Assembly: GCA_003481745.1 (NCBI GenBank)
Contig: QULP01000003.1
Coordinates: 372,001 to 436,000 of the forward strand
DNA length: 64,000 nt
Direction of reading: 5' to 3'
Source of the DNA: Firmicutes bacterium OM04-13BH
GTDB lineage: Bacteria > Bacillota > Clostridia > Lachnospirales > Lachnospiraceae
Position numbers and translations under genes: made by a program. Of this stretch, positions 48,691-56,093 are shown in pieces; position 1 is the stretch's first letter, and each line of letters starts with the position of its first letter. The notes under the pieces were generated by a model. The model made no database searches, had not been told where the DNA came from, and saw nothing but the letters and a program-made list of their open reading frames with translations.

Positions 48691-48880
48691 GAAACAAAAT
48701 CCTCCACTGTATTATCTAGGAAAAACACTTTAAATTCTCCACACAACTACACCATCAAAAATCTTACTATCACAATAATCAATATCCTGTTATTCCGTTG
48801 TTGAAGAACATTCGCTCTGATAAATATCTTATCGGAATCGGTAACACCAAGCCGTATTTGGTACTGATGTTTTAGAAATA
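48691..48880 (-). pseudogene. uvrB: Decayed copy of the uvrB 5' region
   Basis: The stretch from 48691 aligns with intact uvrB and the 50.1-kb fragment at the nucleotide level: GAAACAAAAT, ACTG, TTAT and TTAAATTCTCCA are kept in order. About 115 nt further, GGTAACACCAAG matches GGTTACACCAAG of the Walker A region, at nearly the same spacing (about 120 nt) as in the cleaner fragment. No open frame remains. It marks an older break at the same codon of uvrB. Confidence 0.7.
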
Positions 48881-48929
48881 GTTGTTATTTTCTCAGTATT
48901 GTTACTTGTCCAGTATATCACCCGAATGG

Positions 48930-48972
48930 AAAAAAGTACAGGACAAAGGCGAATGTTTGTTCTATATTTTTT
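48930..48972 (-). terminator. Hairpin terminator B, closing the DUF3990 cassette
   Basis: Left arm AAAAAGTACAGGACAAA pairs with TTTGTTCTATATTTTT with one mismatch and two G-U pairs. It is clearly related to hairpin C at 53102-53143 (shared GTACAG, ACAAA, CGAATGTTTGTTCT words). It starts 10 nt past the last cassette gene. Confidence 0.75.
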
Positions 48973-48981
48973 AATCTTGAT

Positions 48982-49209
48982 TTATTCAAAAAGTTCCGGC
49001 TCATTTTCAATCAAATCTTCTGCCAGATATTTTGCATCCATATTTTCTATTCCATAACTGTCATTTGAAATTTGTTCAGCCAACTTACTGGAATAATAAA
49101 TGTCAAATGCTTTTCGTAAATCAATCCCTTTCATTTCGGAAATTACATTGATGATATCATTTTCCAAATTTTGCTTATAAACTTCTTCCAGTTGCTTCTT
49201 ATCTACCAT
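48982..49209 (-). CDS. Small acidic protein, third gene of the DUF3990 cluster
   Basis: A 75-residue acidic protein, start at 49209 (MVDKKQLEEVYKQN) with GAGGTGG upstream, overlapping the DUF3990 gene by 11 nt. Central helix DIINVISEMKGIDLRKAFDIYYSSKLAEQI and ending AEDLIENEPELFE. The pattern recurs as a companion of DUF3990/DUF3791 genes in gut bacteria as far as I recall; I know no function. Translational coupling and acidic charge fit an antitoxin or chaperone role, which is inference. Confidence 0.7.
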   Translation of the reverse strand: MVDKKQLEEVYKQNLENDIINVISEMKGIDLRKAFDIYYSSKLAEQISNDSYGIENMDAKYLAEDLIENEPELFE

Positions 49210-49690
49210 TGTTTTCCACCTCATATGCTCTTTTAAAAGTGATCACTCGATTCAGTGTTTCCTGATTTACAATACAGATTTGATTATTCATCTTATAGTA
49301 TCGCAATTCATCTAAAACTTTTTCCTTATCCCATAATCCTCTAAAATACATATCTACAGTCTTAAACACGTCATCATCCGCAACATTTCCTATAATAATG
49401 TCATATTCTTTATTTAACGGCTGTCCTTTTCTACATGCACATACAAAATCAAGCCATTTCTCATTTTCTTTTTCAAAAGATAATACCTTAAAATCATCCC
49501 ATTCTTCAGATAATTCATAAACATTAACTATTGCAGCCTTTTCCTGTCTCATGCCCTTTCGGACTGCCCATTTCTTTACCTGATTTTCGAAAGTTGTAAT
49601 ATAAAATCCCCGGCCAAAATCCAGATACTTTTTCGAATGTACTACGTCCGGATATTTTATAATTTCTGTTGATCCATGATATACAATCAT
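49199..49690 (-). CDS. DUF3990 protein, predicted ADP-ribosyltransferase-fold toxin
   Basis: A 163-residue protein with N-terminal MIVYHGSTEIIKYPD and DFGRGFYITTFENQVKKWA (about 24-42), the pattern of DUF3990. The YHGS strand and the GFYIT segment resemble the first two nucleotide-binding motifs of ADP-ribosyltransferases, and the family is placed near that fold. It overlaps the DUF3791 gene by 4 nt upstream and the small acidic gene downstream. Such compact clusters are most simply read as toxin-antitoxin modules. Enzyme activity and target are not known. Confidence 0.8.
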   Translation of the reverse strand: MIVYHGSTEIIKYPDVVHSKKYLDFGRGFYITTFENQVKKWAVRKGMRQEKAAIVNVYELSEEWDDFKVLSFEKENEKWLDFVCACRKGQPLNKEYDIIIGNVADDDVFKTVDMYFRGLWDKEKVLDELRYYKMNNQICIVNQETLNRVITFKRAYEVENNGR

Positions 49691-49905
49691 ACATTAACTC
49701 CTTTTTCTCTCACATAATCGGTAATATCTTCTACCAAATATTCCTTTCCCTGTGTATGAAGAACATCGTAACATTTAATAATATAGTTATCCAAAATTCC
49801 GGTTGAATTTAATATTTTATACACTTTGGCTGGAGACATCTTCCACTTATCCGCAAGACTATACAGCATGAATATTGAAAAGCTCAATTCTTTTTTCTCA
49901 CACAT
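49687..49905 (-). CDS. DUF3791 small protein, likely partner of DUF3990
   Basis: A 72-residue protein with the DUF3791 pattern: LSFSIFMLYSLADKWKMSPAKVYKILNSTGILDNYIIKCYDVLHTQGKEYLVEDITDYV. I start at 49905 (MCEKKEL) with GGAAAGG about 13 nt upstream rather than at the ATG at 49929, which has no ribosome site. It is first in the DUF3791-DUF3990-small-protein cluster with a 4-nt overlap. Probably the neutralising partner of the DUF3990 protein. Confidence 0.78.
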   Translation of the reverse strand: MCEKKELSFSIFMLYSLADKWKMSPAKVYKILNSTGILDNYIIKCYDVLHTQGKEYLVEDITDYVREKGVNV

Positions 49906-49991
49906 AATCACTACCAACCTTTCCGTCATATTTATATTTAGATTATAACAAGTATTTTATGTTCATACACTATATTTTTCAATTATTATTC

Positions 49992-50042
49992 AAAAAAGCA
50001 GGCAATGAAAAGTCACAAAACCTCTTCATCCACCTGCTTTTT
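49992..50042 (-). terminator. Terminator between uvrB fragment and DUF3791 cassette
   Basis: AAAAAGCAGG (49993-50002) pairs with CCTGCTTTTT (50033-50042). On the minus strand a T-run follows the stem. It would stop transcripts starting at the truncated uvrB before they reach the cassette genes. Confidence 0.75.
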
Positions 50043-50134
50043 ACCTATACTCTCACCACTACCGTTTCCACAACATCTGGATATTCAACCACCCACATAC
50101 CACAAAATATCACCTATTTTTCGGTCTCCGTCTA

Positions 50135-50407
50135 CTAGGAGACAAAATATTCTACTGCGTTATTTGGAAAAAACTCCTTAAATTCTCCATAAAGCTGTGC
50201 AACAAGCGTTTTGTTATGTGCAATAATCAAAGTTGGTTTATTTAGTTGCGCAATGACATTTGCCATAGTAAATGTTTTACCAGAACCGGTTACACCAAGA
50301 AGTGTCTCACACTGGTTTCCCTCTTTAAATCCTGCAACCAGCTCTTTGATAGCCTGTGGCTGGTCGCCGGTTGGTTTGTATTCTGATACTAATTCAAAAT
50401 GGTCCAT
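50135..50407 (-). pseudogene. uvrB: Truncated 5' fragment of uvrB (90 codons)
   Basis: Ninety codons from [17 protein letters not shown] through Walker [17 protein letters not shown] to NAVEYFVS, then a TAG created at the junction. By my count 75 of 90 residues equal the intact uvrB; the rest of the gene is absent. Identity at the junction includes the word ACAAAATATTCTACTGCGTT, found at the same codon in the intact gene. The divergence shows it is not a recent tandem copy. The ribosome site (AAGAGG) remains; an IS element has inserted just upstream. Confidence 0.93.
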
Positions 50408-50427
50408 ATATTTTTCCTCTTGAACTA

Positions 50428-50720
50428 CCCCAACCGACTAACGTCGGATGGGGATTCCTACGGGCTTTCGCCCGATACCCACTCGTTCAGCTCATGGGTG
50501 TTCCAACAGAGAACAAACCCGTTTTCAGGAATGTCTTTGTATGTTGGCGTAAGTCAGATATTCCCGTCCATCCAGCTCCCTGTCCACTCATTCAACTGAC
50601 TGGTACAAAGTGACTGGTAAGAATATCCGAGTATTTCTTCTATTTCTATATTTTTCTATATTTTTGTATTTCGCTTTTTCTTTTTTTCTATCTTCTTTTA
50701 TACATACTCATATCGATTGT
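50428..50720 (-). ncRNA. Candidate omega-RNA (reRNA) of the TnpB
   Basis: TnpB guide RNAs overlap the 3' end of tnpB and run to the right element end, with the guide taken from flanking DNA. Here the non-coding 270 nt after the tnpB stop are rich in stems, for example CGGGC-TTTC-GCCCG near 50460-50475 and the terminal hairpin at 50428-50453. The guide would read into the uvrB-fragment leader (50427 downward). Deduced from family architecture, not from a known RNA motif. Confidence 0.5.
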
Positions 50721-52410
50721 TTTGCGTCCACTTTTTCATTTCCGATGCAATGCTTTTTAAAGTTCCTTTTTTTCTTTCTTCTAAGACTTCATAAGGCAGT
50801 TCCCGGTAAAAACTATGGAAAGAAACTCCCCGAAATGCTTTTGTTAACTGTTTCCATGCCGGAATGATACTCACAATATCGGTTCCATTTTTTAGTTTTT
50901 CTTTTGTCTTTTCTGGTAATAACGCAAGTAACCGCTCATCCGGTAACAGTTTTTCCCGCATTCCCATTCCTTTTAATCCAATCGCATACGATGCTGCTTC
51001 ATGAATGGAAAGTCCGAATGGTCTTAAATACAAAAACTTCCCCATTTGGCTGGTATAAGCCGGATTAATCTTATAGATTCCAAAACTTTGTTTATAGGCT
51101 TGATTTTCCAAACAGGTCGTCATTTTTCGGTAAGCAAACAGAGAAGCATGTCGATTCTTTTTCTTACATCCATACTTCATTCCGTGTTTTGCAAGAGTGG
51201 TATCCAAATCTTCCATAATAAGCGGTTTCTTCCGTTCGGTACAATAACGTCCTACCTTTGCCATGACTCTTCCGATTTCTTCTGAAATCTGTCCTTTTGT
51301 TTTCAATTCCGATGAAAAACGAAGCACTGTCCCACTCAGACGGTTTCCTTTTTCATCCAATTCTGAAACTGCTACATGGTCATAATTCAAATCAATCGAA
51401 ACGCAGCCTTTTTCCAAAGATTCATTACAATATTTATTTTCCAGTAAAAGTGTCACCGATACAATCAGATATCTCCGACCCGTTTTCTCTCGTTTCAGCT
51501 GAAAATTATAACAAATCGCTTTTCGTTCCTGTTTTTCTGCCTGCAGCATCTCTTCCCATATTTTCTGTTGCCTTGCAAGATGGAACTGTTTGAATACCGT
51601 TTCTTTCCCATCCATACATTTTACAATCAGATTGCTTCCTTCTTTTCGCACCAGAAAGTTACAGTTCTTTGAAGTATGACGTCCCGGAAGACTCATCGAA
51701 GCATGACGGAATTCAAAGAATTCCTGTTTCCACTGTTCACGATTGACTTTCGGATTGTCTTTCTTTTGATATTGTTTCTTTCCACCAAATACAATTCGCT
51801 TCGGCGGAAACTTTTTTAACCATTCCAGCTTTTGAATGGCTCTTTTCTTAGAAGATTCCAGTAATGCAATTCTTGTTTTCAATCGACGAATGGAACGTTC
51901 TATTTTTCTTTCATATTCTTCTGCCGGAAAGTATGTTCCATTTGGAAGAAAAATCTGATTTCGTTCCATTCTAATTCTACACTTTGGATAAGGACGCTCC
52001 CAGATTCCGCTTTTAAAATAAGTTCGCAGAGAAGATTTGATTCCCTGCTTCTTTTCCAATTCTTCCTGTGTTCGTTTTATCTTTTGATTCCGTGCCTCAA
52101 TGTCTTTTTCCTTTGTTCTCTGATACAAGCGATTCAATTCCTTTTGAGAAGAAAGAACAGAAGAAGAATAAGTGTAGATGGCACAATTATAATAGTCCGT
52201 TGTTCCATAGTTCCTTTTCAGCCAGGAGCTGTAGGTTTCTTCTAACAACGGACCTCTTTTTAAAAAGGATTTGTCATACAAGCAGTTATAGAGCTGGATT
52301 TTGATATTATTAAATCGTTCCATCGTCTGAATCAGAGACTCTACGTTCTGGATTTCATCCTCATCCAGATAATACCGCTTATCTGCATTTATCGTTCTGG
52401 TTAACTGCAT
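50698..52410 (-). CDS. tnpB: Long TnpB-like RNA-guided nuclease / IS605 OrfB family protein
   Basis: A 570-residue TnpB relative, longer than the usual 350-450. RuvC-I Asp is in GCVSIDLNYDHVAVSEL and RuvC-II Glu in PLIMEDLDT. The C-terminal part has INPAYTSQMGKFLYLRPFGLSIHEAASYAIG: the NPAYTSQ strand is typical, but the zinc finger (CxxC pairs) is absent, and the usual Asp of the third RuvC motif (DxNAA) is replaced by the IHEAA context. This form seems to be a distinct TnpB subgroup. The N-terminal half is rich in Lys/Arg. AAGGAGTG precedes the ATG. Opposite in orientation to the broken tnpA. It may no longer be mobile but the reading frame is fully intact. Confidence 0.85.
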   Translation of the reverse strand: MQLTRTINADKRYYLDEDEIQNVESLIQTMERFNNIKIQLYNCLYDKSFLKRGPLLEETYSSWLKRNYGTTDYYNCAIYTYSSSVLSSQKELNRLYQRTKEKDIEARNQKIKRTQEELEKKQGIKSSLRTYFKSGIWERPYPKCRIRMERNQIFLPNGTYFPAEEYERKIERSIRRLKTRIALLESSKKRAIQKLEWLKKFPPKRIVFGGKKQYQKKDNPKVNREQWKQEFFEFRHASMSLPGRHTSKNCNFLVRKEGSNLIVKCMDGKETVFKQFHLARQQKIWEEMLQAEKQERKAICYNFQLKREKTGRRYLIVSVTLLLENKYCNESLEKGCVSIDLNYDHVAVSELDEKGNRLSGTVLRFSSELKTKGQISEEIGRVMAKVGRYCTERKKPLIMEDLDTTLAKHGMKYGCKKKNRHASLFAYRKMTTCLENQAYKQSFGIYKINPAYTSQMGKFLYLRPFGLSIHEAASYAIGLKGMGMREKLLPDERLLALLPEKTKEKLKNGTDIVSIIPAWKQLTKAFRGVSFHSFYRELPYEVLEERKKGTLKSIASEMKKWTQNNRYEYV

Positions 52411-52547
52411 GAAAACACTCCTTTTTCCAAAACGGTTTGTCGGTTAAAAATATAACAATAATTGAAATAATCCTTTATTTATAGTATAATTATAGCACAA
52501 ATCAAGCCATTTTACAACATCGGTTATTTTAAAGAAAGGAGAAATTT

Positions 52548-52970
52548 ATGGACAACAAAACTTATACTAAAAATGCTCACTCTGTCTGCTGTCTGACCTA
52601 TCACGCTGTTTTCGTCATTAAATATCGAAGAAAAGTAATCACACCAGAAATCCTTGCTTTTATGCAAAACCACACCGATTAATTAATCTCACAGCGTTAT
52701 CATGGAAAACTTTTGGAATTTAATGGTGAAGAAGACCACATCCATATCCTATTTGAACTTCCGCCATCCACTGCACCTTCTGTTATTATCTGTAATTTAA
52801 AGACTCAGCTTTCAAAGGAAGTCCGAAAACGCTTCTGGGAACAAATTCACAATCAATTATGGAAAGATTCTTTTTGGAGTGACAGTTACTTCTTATCAAC
52901 AACTGGAGGTGCAAATCTGGAAGTTCTGGAACAATACATTCAACAGCAAGGAATTGAAAAACCAAAATGA
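52548..52970 (+). pseudogene. tnpA: IS200-type Y1 transposase tnpA with one nonsense codon
   Basis: A good start (ATG 52548 with AAAGAAAGGAG) opens MDNKTYTKNAHSVCCLTYHAVFVIKYRRK and runs to an in-frame TAA at 52680-52682 (codon 45); after it the same frame continues to a TGA at 52968 with the HUH motif EEDHIHILFELPP and the catalytic Tyr in LEVLEQYIQQQ. Everything else is in order at the normal length of about 140 codons. A single substitution at codon 45 would restore it, so loss is recent. Mobility would need tnpA in trans. Confidence 0.92.
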
Positions 52971-53101
52971 AAATATATTCATCACAAGAAAAAATGAGCA
53001 TTCATCCCCAACCGACTCGTCGGATGGGGTTTTCTGCTCTATAATAGATAAAAACTGCTTTCTTTAATAGTGTTTTCTTTTTTCAGTTTATCATTCCAGC
53101 T

Positions 53102-53143
53102 AAAAAAAGTACAGAGCAAATCGAATGTTTGTTCTGTACTTTT
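53102..53143 (-). terminator. Hairpin terminator C (end of coaX)
   Basis: AAAAGTACAGAGCAAA pairs with TTTGTTCTGTACTTTT (16 bp with one G-U), with TTTTTTT following on the minus strand. It starts 7 nt past the coaX stop. Its right arm contains GAACAAACATTC on the minus strand, one base off the GAAC-N4-GTTC LexA pattern. Confidence 0.85.
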
Positions 53144-53149
53144 CTTTTT

Positions 53150-53917
53150 TTATTTATTATTTTTCTCGTAAATAATCAGCAGTCCTTTTAATAACAGTTC
53201 TTCATCAAGGGTAATCTTTTTCTTACAATAAGGAATAATCTTTTTCGCAAGTCCGCCTGTTGCAACCACGGTCGCTTCTGTTCCAAGTTCTTCTTCAATC
53301 CGTTCTACAATTCCATCTAAGGATGCTGCACTGCTGTAAATGATACCACTTTTCATACATTCGGTTGTATTTTTTCCAATCAGATGTTTCGGAGCTTCAA
53401 TCCCAATTCCGCCAAGCTGGGAAGCTCTTGAGGTCAGGGCATCCAAAGACAAACCGACTCCCGGAAGAATCATTCCTCCGATGTACTGTTTCTTGTCATT
53501 TAATACAGATACGGTTGTCGCTGTTCCCATATCAATTACAATCAACGGTGCCGGATAATTATTACTTGCTGCTACTGCATCAGCTACCAAATCTGCTCCA
53601 AGCTGCCCTGGATTGTCCATCAGAATATTTAAACCGGTCTTAATCCCAGGTCCGAGCACCATAACTTTCTTTTTTAAGATTTTTTCAACTGCAAGTTTTG
53701 CAATATTTGTAATCTGTGGCACAACAGAAGAGATAATACAGCCTTCAATCTCTGTTTTCTTAATGTGATAGATATCCAGAATTGTTTTTAAATCAACTGC
53801 ATACTCCAGTTCCGTCTTTGTTCTTACCGTAGAAAGACGCTCTGTAAAATAAATCTCATTCTCATCAATACAGCCTACTACAATATTTGTGTTTCCAATA
53901 TCAATTGCTAAAATCAT
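53150..53917 (-). CDS. coaX: Type III pantothenate kinase CoaX
   Basis: A 255-residue kinase for the first step of coenzyme A synthesis. Motifs: MILAIDIGNTNIVVGC (ATP phosphate site), LGADLVADAVAA, VIDMGTATTVSVLN with the catalytic Asp, GGMILPGVGLSLDALTSRASQL and VATGGLAKKI. AGGAG precedes the ATG. It clusters with a probable pantothenate transporter and coaBC. Confidence 0.96.
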   Translation of the reverse strand: MILAIDIGNTNIVVGCIDENEIYFTERLSTVRTKTELEYAVDLKTILDIYHIKKTEIEGCIISSVVPQITNIAKLAVEKILKKKVMVLGPGIKTGLNILMDNPGQLGADLVADAVAASNNYPAPLIVIDMGTATTVSVLNDKKQYIGGMILPGVGLSLDALTSRASQLGGIGIEAPKHLIGKNTTECMKSGIIYSSAASLDGIVERIEEELGTEATVVATGGLAKKIIPYCKKKITLDEELLLKGLLIIYEKNNK

Positions 53918-53942
53918 CTTTTTTCTCCTATGATTCTATAAT

Positions 53943-54572
53943 CTACTTACGTTTCCCTTTTTGTTCTACCGGAAGCAGACGTGCTTTTGAAAGTGCTGCT
54001 CCTACCGCACCAGTAATCAATGTTGAAGAAAGCATTTCACAAACTGCATTGACTCCAACCATCATACAGCATCCGATAATGATGTTTCTTCCACCCATCA
54101 AGCCTTTTACATACTCGGTATTTCCAAACAGCCCTACTAAAAGAGTCATAAAGAATAAAGTGTTTAAAAATGCAGAAAAGAATCCGGTTACTGCACAGGA
54201 AACATAAGCATTTGTTCTCTTTCTCATCGCTTTGTAAATATATCCCAGACAGATTCCATCGAAAAGACGTGGAATAAATCTCTGAATGAATGCCAGAAAT
54301 GGATTAATACTAAGCAGCATTGCTCCCATTGCACTGACTCCGCCAATTCCAAGGCACTGCCCAAAGCTAGTCAGTCCAAAGATAGCTCCTGCAATTGCTC
54401 CACCCATCGGTCCTAACACAATTGCACAGATAGCAACCGGAATCACATTGAATGAAATCGCAAGTGGTCCAATGTTCAAATATCCAAGCGGCGTGTATGC
54501 CATAATCAATAAGATAGCTGTCATCAGACCCAGAATGGCAAGTTGTGTTGTGGTAAATTTTTTTGTTTTCAT
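53943..54572 (-). CDS. panT: ECF transporter S component, probably pantothenate-specific (PanT)
   Basis: A 209-residue membrane protein with about six spans. Start at 54572 (MKTKKFTTTQLAILGLMTAIL) with AAGGAGG 5 nt upstream; the longer frame to 54611 lacks a site. The segments AYTPLGYLNIGPLAISFNVIPVAICAIVLGPMGGAIAGAIFGLTSF and the C-terminal part follow the S-component pattern. It lies between coaX and coaBC, which strongly suggests pantothenate as substrate. The shared ECF energising module is not in the window. Specificity is inferred from context. Confidence 0.85.
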   Translation of the reverse strand: MKTKKFTTTQLAILGLMTAILLIMAYTPLGYLNIGPLAISFNVIPVAICAIVLGPMGGAIAGAIFGLTSFGQCLGIGGVSAMGAMLLSINPFLAFIQRFIPRLFDGICLGYIYKAMRKRTNAYVSCAVTGFFSAFLNTLFFMTLLVGLFGNTEYVKGLMGGRNIIIGCCMMVGVNAVCEMLSSTLITGAVGAALSKARLLPVEQKGKRK

Positions 54573-54682
54573 TTTTCCTCCTTGTTCTCGTTCCGCCTTT
54601 TGCGGATACAATACGGTGTTGTGGTTACTCTGACCTCTTTTTTTTAATTTTTAATCTTTTAACCTTTTTCTTTTATTTAGAA

Positions 54683-55897
54683 TTAATTTTGATTAGAAGT
54701 CAGCATAAGAATTTTATCCAGGAGCTGATTGGCTGCATCCTCCTTGCTCATAAGCGGAAGTGACGTTTCCTCCTCCTGTGTAATCAGAGTCAATACATTG
54801 GTATCCCCCTGAAATCCTGCACCCTTTTCTTTTACATTATTGGCTGCAATCATATCCAGGTTCTTTTTCTCAAGTTTGGCTCTGGAATTACTCACCATGT
54901 TCTGGGTTTCCATTGAAAATCCACATAAAAACTGATTTTCTTTTTTATGTTCTCCCAGATATTTTAAAATGTCATCCGTGCGTTCCAACGCAATCGACAT
55001 TTCTCCATCTTTCTTCTTTACTTTTTCAGAACTTACAACAGCCGGACGGTAATCTGCAACCGCTGCTGCCTTAATAATAATATCCTGTTCATCGCTCACC
55101 GAAGTCACTGCGTCAAACATCTCTTTTGCAGTCACAATCGGTACAACTTTTACAAACATCGGTGGCTCAATTGCAGTACGTCCACTCACCAGTGTAACAT
55201 CTGCACCACGAAGCATTGCTGCTTTTGCAACCGAATACCCCATCTTTCCAGATGAATGATTGGTAATATATCTTACAGGGTCAATCGCCTCCTGTGTCGG
55301 ACCTGCTGTCACCAAAATTTTCTTTCCTTTTAAATCTTTTTCGCAGGCAATTTCTTTTTCTATATAAGCAAGCAAAGTCTGTGGTTCCGGCATTTTTCCT
55401 GTCCCTGTATCTCCACAGGCAAGATATCCCGATGCCGGCTGAATCACTTCGTATCCATAGTGCTCTAAAATCTTAAGATTATCCTGCACAATCGGATTTT
55501 CAAACATATTGACGTTCATCGCCGGTGAAATGATTTTCTTGCATTTACATGCCATAACTGTAGTAGTCAGCATATCATCCGCAATTCCGTGTGCCAGCTT
55601 GCCAATCACATTGGCACTTGCCGGTGCAATCATAACCACATCTGCTTTTTTTGCAATCGAAACATGCTCTACCTGAAACTGGAAATTCCGGTCAAAGGTA
55701 TCTACCAGACACTTATTTCCGGTCAGACTTTCAAAAGTAATCGGATTGATAAAATTCGTAGCATTTTTCGTCATTAATACATGAACATCTGCGTGCAGTT
55801 TCTTTAAAGCACTTGCCAGATATGCAATCTTATATGCGGCGATACTGCCTGTTACACCTAATAAAACCGTCTTTCCCTTAAGCATTTTCCTTTTCAT
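54683..55897 (-). CDS. coaBC: Bifunctional phosphopantothenoylcysteine decarboxylase/synthetase CoaBC
   Basis: A 404-residue enzyme for two steps of coenzyme A synthesis. The flavoprotein CoaC half has KTVLLGVTGSIAAYK, the ADVVMIAPASANVIGKLAHGIADDML region and PAMNVNMFENP; the CoaB half starts near 185 with ILVTAGPTQEAIDPVRYITNHSSGKMG and includes KAAAVADYRP. The start could be at 55897 or at the ATG four codons later; GGAG is nearly equally placed. Divergent from the ThrE-type genes. Confidence 0.95.
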   Translation of the reverse strand: MKRKMLKGKTVLLGVTGSIAAYKIAYLASALKKLHADVHVLMTKNATNFINPITFESLTGNKCLVDTFDRNFQFQVEHVSIAKKADVVMIAPASANVIGKLAHGIADDMLTTTVMACKCKKIISPAMNVNMFENPIVQDNLKILEHYGYEVIQPASGYLACGDTGTGKMPEPQTLLAYIEKEIACEKDLKGKKILVTAGPTQEAIDPVRYITNHSSGKMGYSVAKAAMLRGADVTLVSGRTAIEPPMFVKVVPIVTAKEMFDAVTSVSDEQDIIIKAAAVADYRPAVVSSEKVKKKDGEMSIALERTDDILKYLGEHKKENQFLCGFSMETQNMVSNSRAKLEKKNLDMIAANNVKEKGAGFQGDTNVLTLITQEEETSLPLMSKEDAANQLLDKILMLTSNQN

Positions 55898-56002
55898 TCT
55901 CCTTCTTTGTTCTTGTAGATAATTCGCTTTATTATAAAATATCTTTTGTTATAATTTCAAGACAGGTTTTGTTTTTCTTAACATACAACCTATGATTCTT
56001 TA

Positions 56003-56053
56003 TTATATCACAAGTCTCATTTTATTCCATCAAAATAAAATGATGTGATATAA
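56003..56053. promoter_or_regulatory. Palindromic divergent control region between coaBC and the ThrE-type genes
   Basis: A 51-bp near-palindrome: TTATATCACA/TGTGATATAA at the ends and TCATTTTATT/AATAAAATGA inside. The outer arms contain a TATAAT box on each strand, so both divergent transcripts may start here. Confidence 0.55.
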
Positions 56054-56093
56054 TTCTCTTAAATAATAATTTCAAGAAATAACGAGGTTTATT

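Larger units (their letters stand above)
50425..53035 (-). mobile_element. IS200/IS605-type element with divergent tnpA (broken) and tnpB
   Basis: Two similar imperfect hairpins in the same orientation mark the ends: 50428-50453 and 53006-53029 (both CCCCAACCGACT...CGTCGGATGGGG). Inside are tnpB on the minus strand and a nonsense-mutated tnpA on the plus strand, divergent as in IS605. Subterminal hairpins without terminal inverted repeats are the family hallmark. Exact ends are uncertain by about 10-15 nt. It lies about 20 nt upstream of the uvrB fragment start, inside its leader. Confidence 0.85.

Noticed and set aside
48189..48719. 176-codon plus-strand frame across the three-component operon start
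   Set aside because: Antisense to two coupled genes and running into the decayed uvrB copy; composition is that of a shadow frame.
45336..50134. Complete integrative element or prophage in the uvrB region
   Set aside because: No integrase, relaxase, phage structural or replication gene is present between the uvrB copies; only two small cargo operons are seen.
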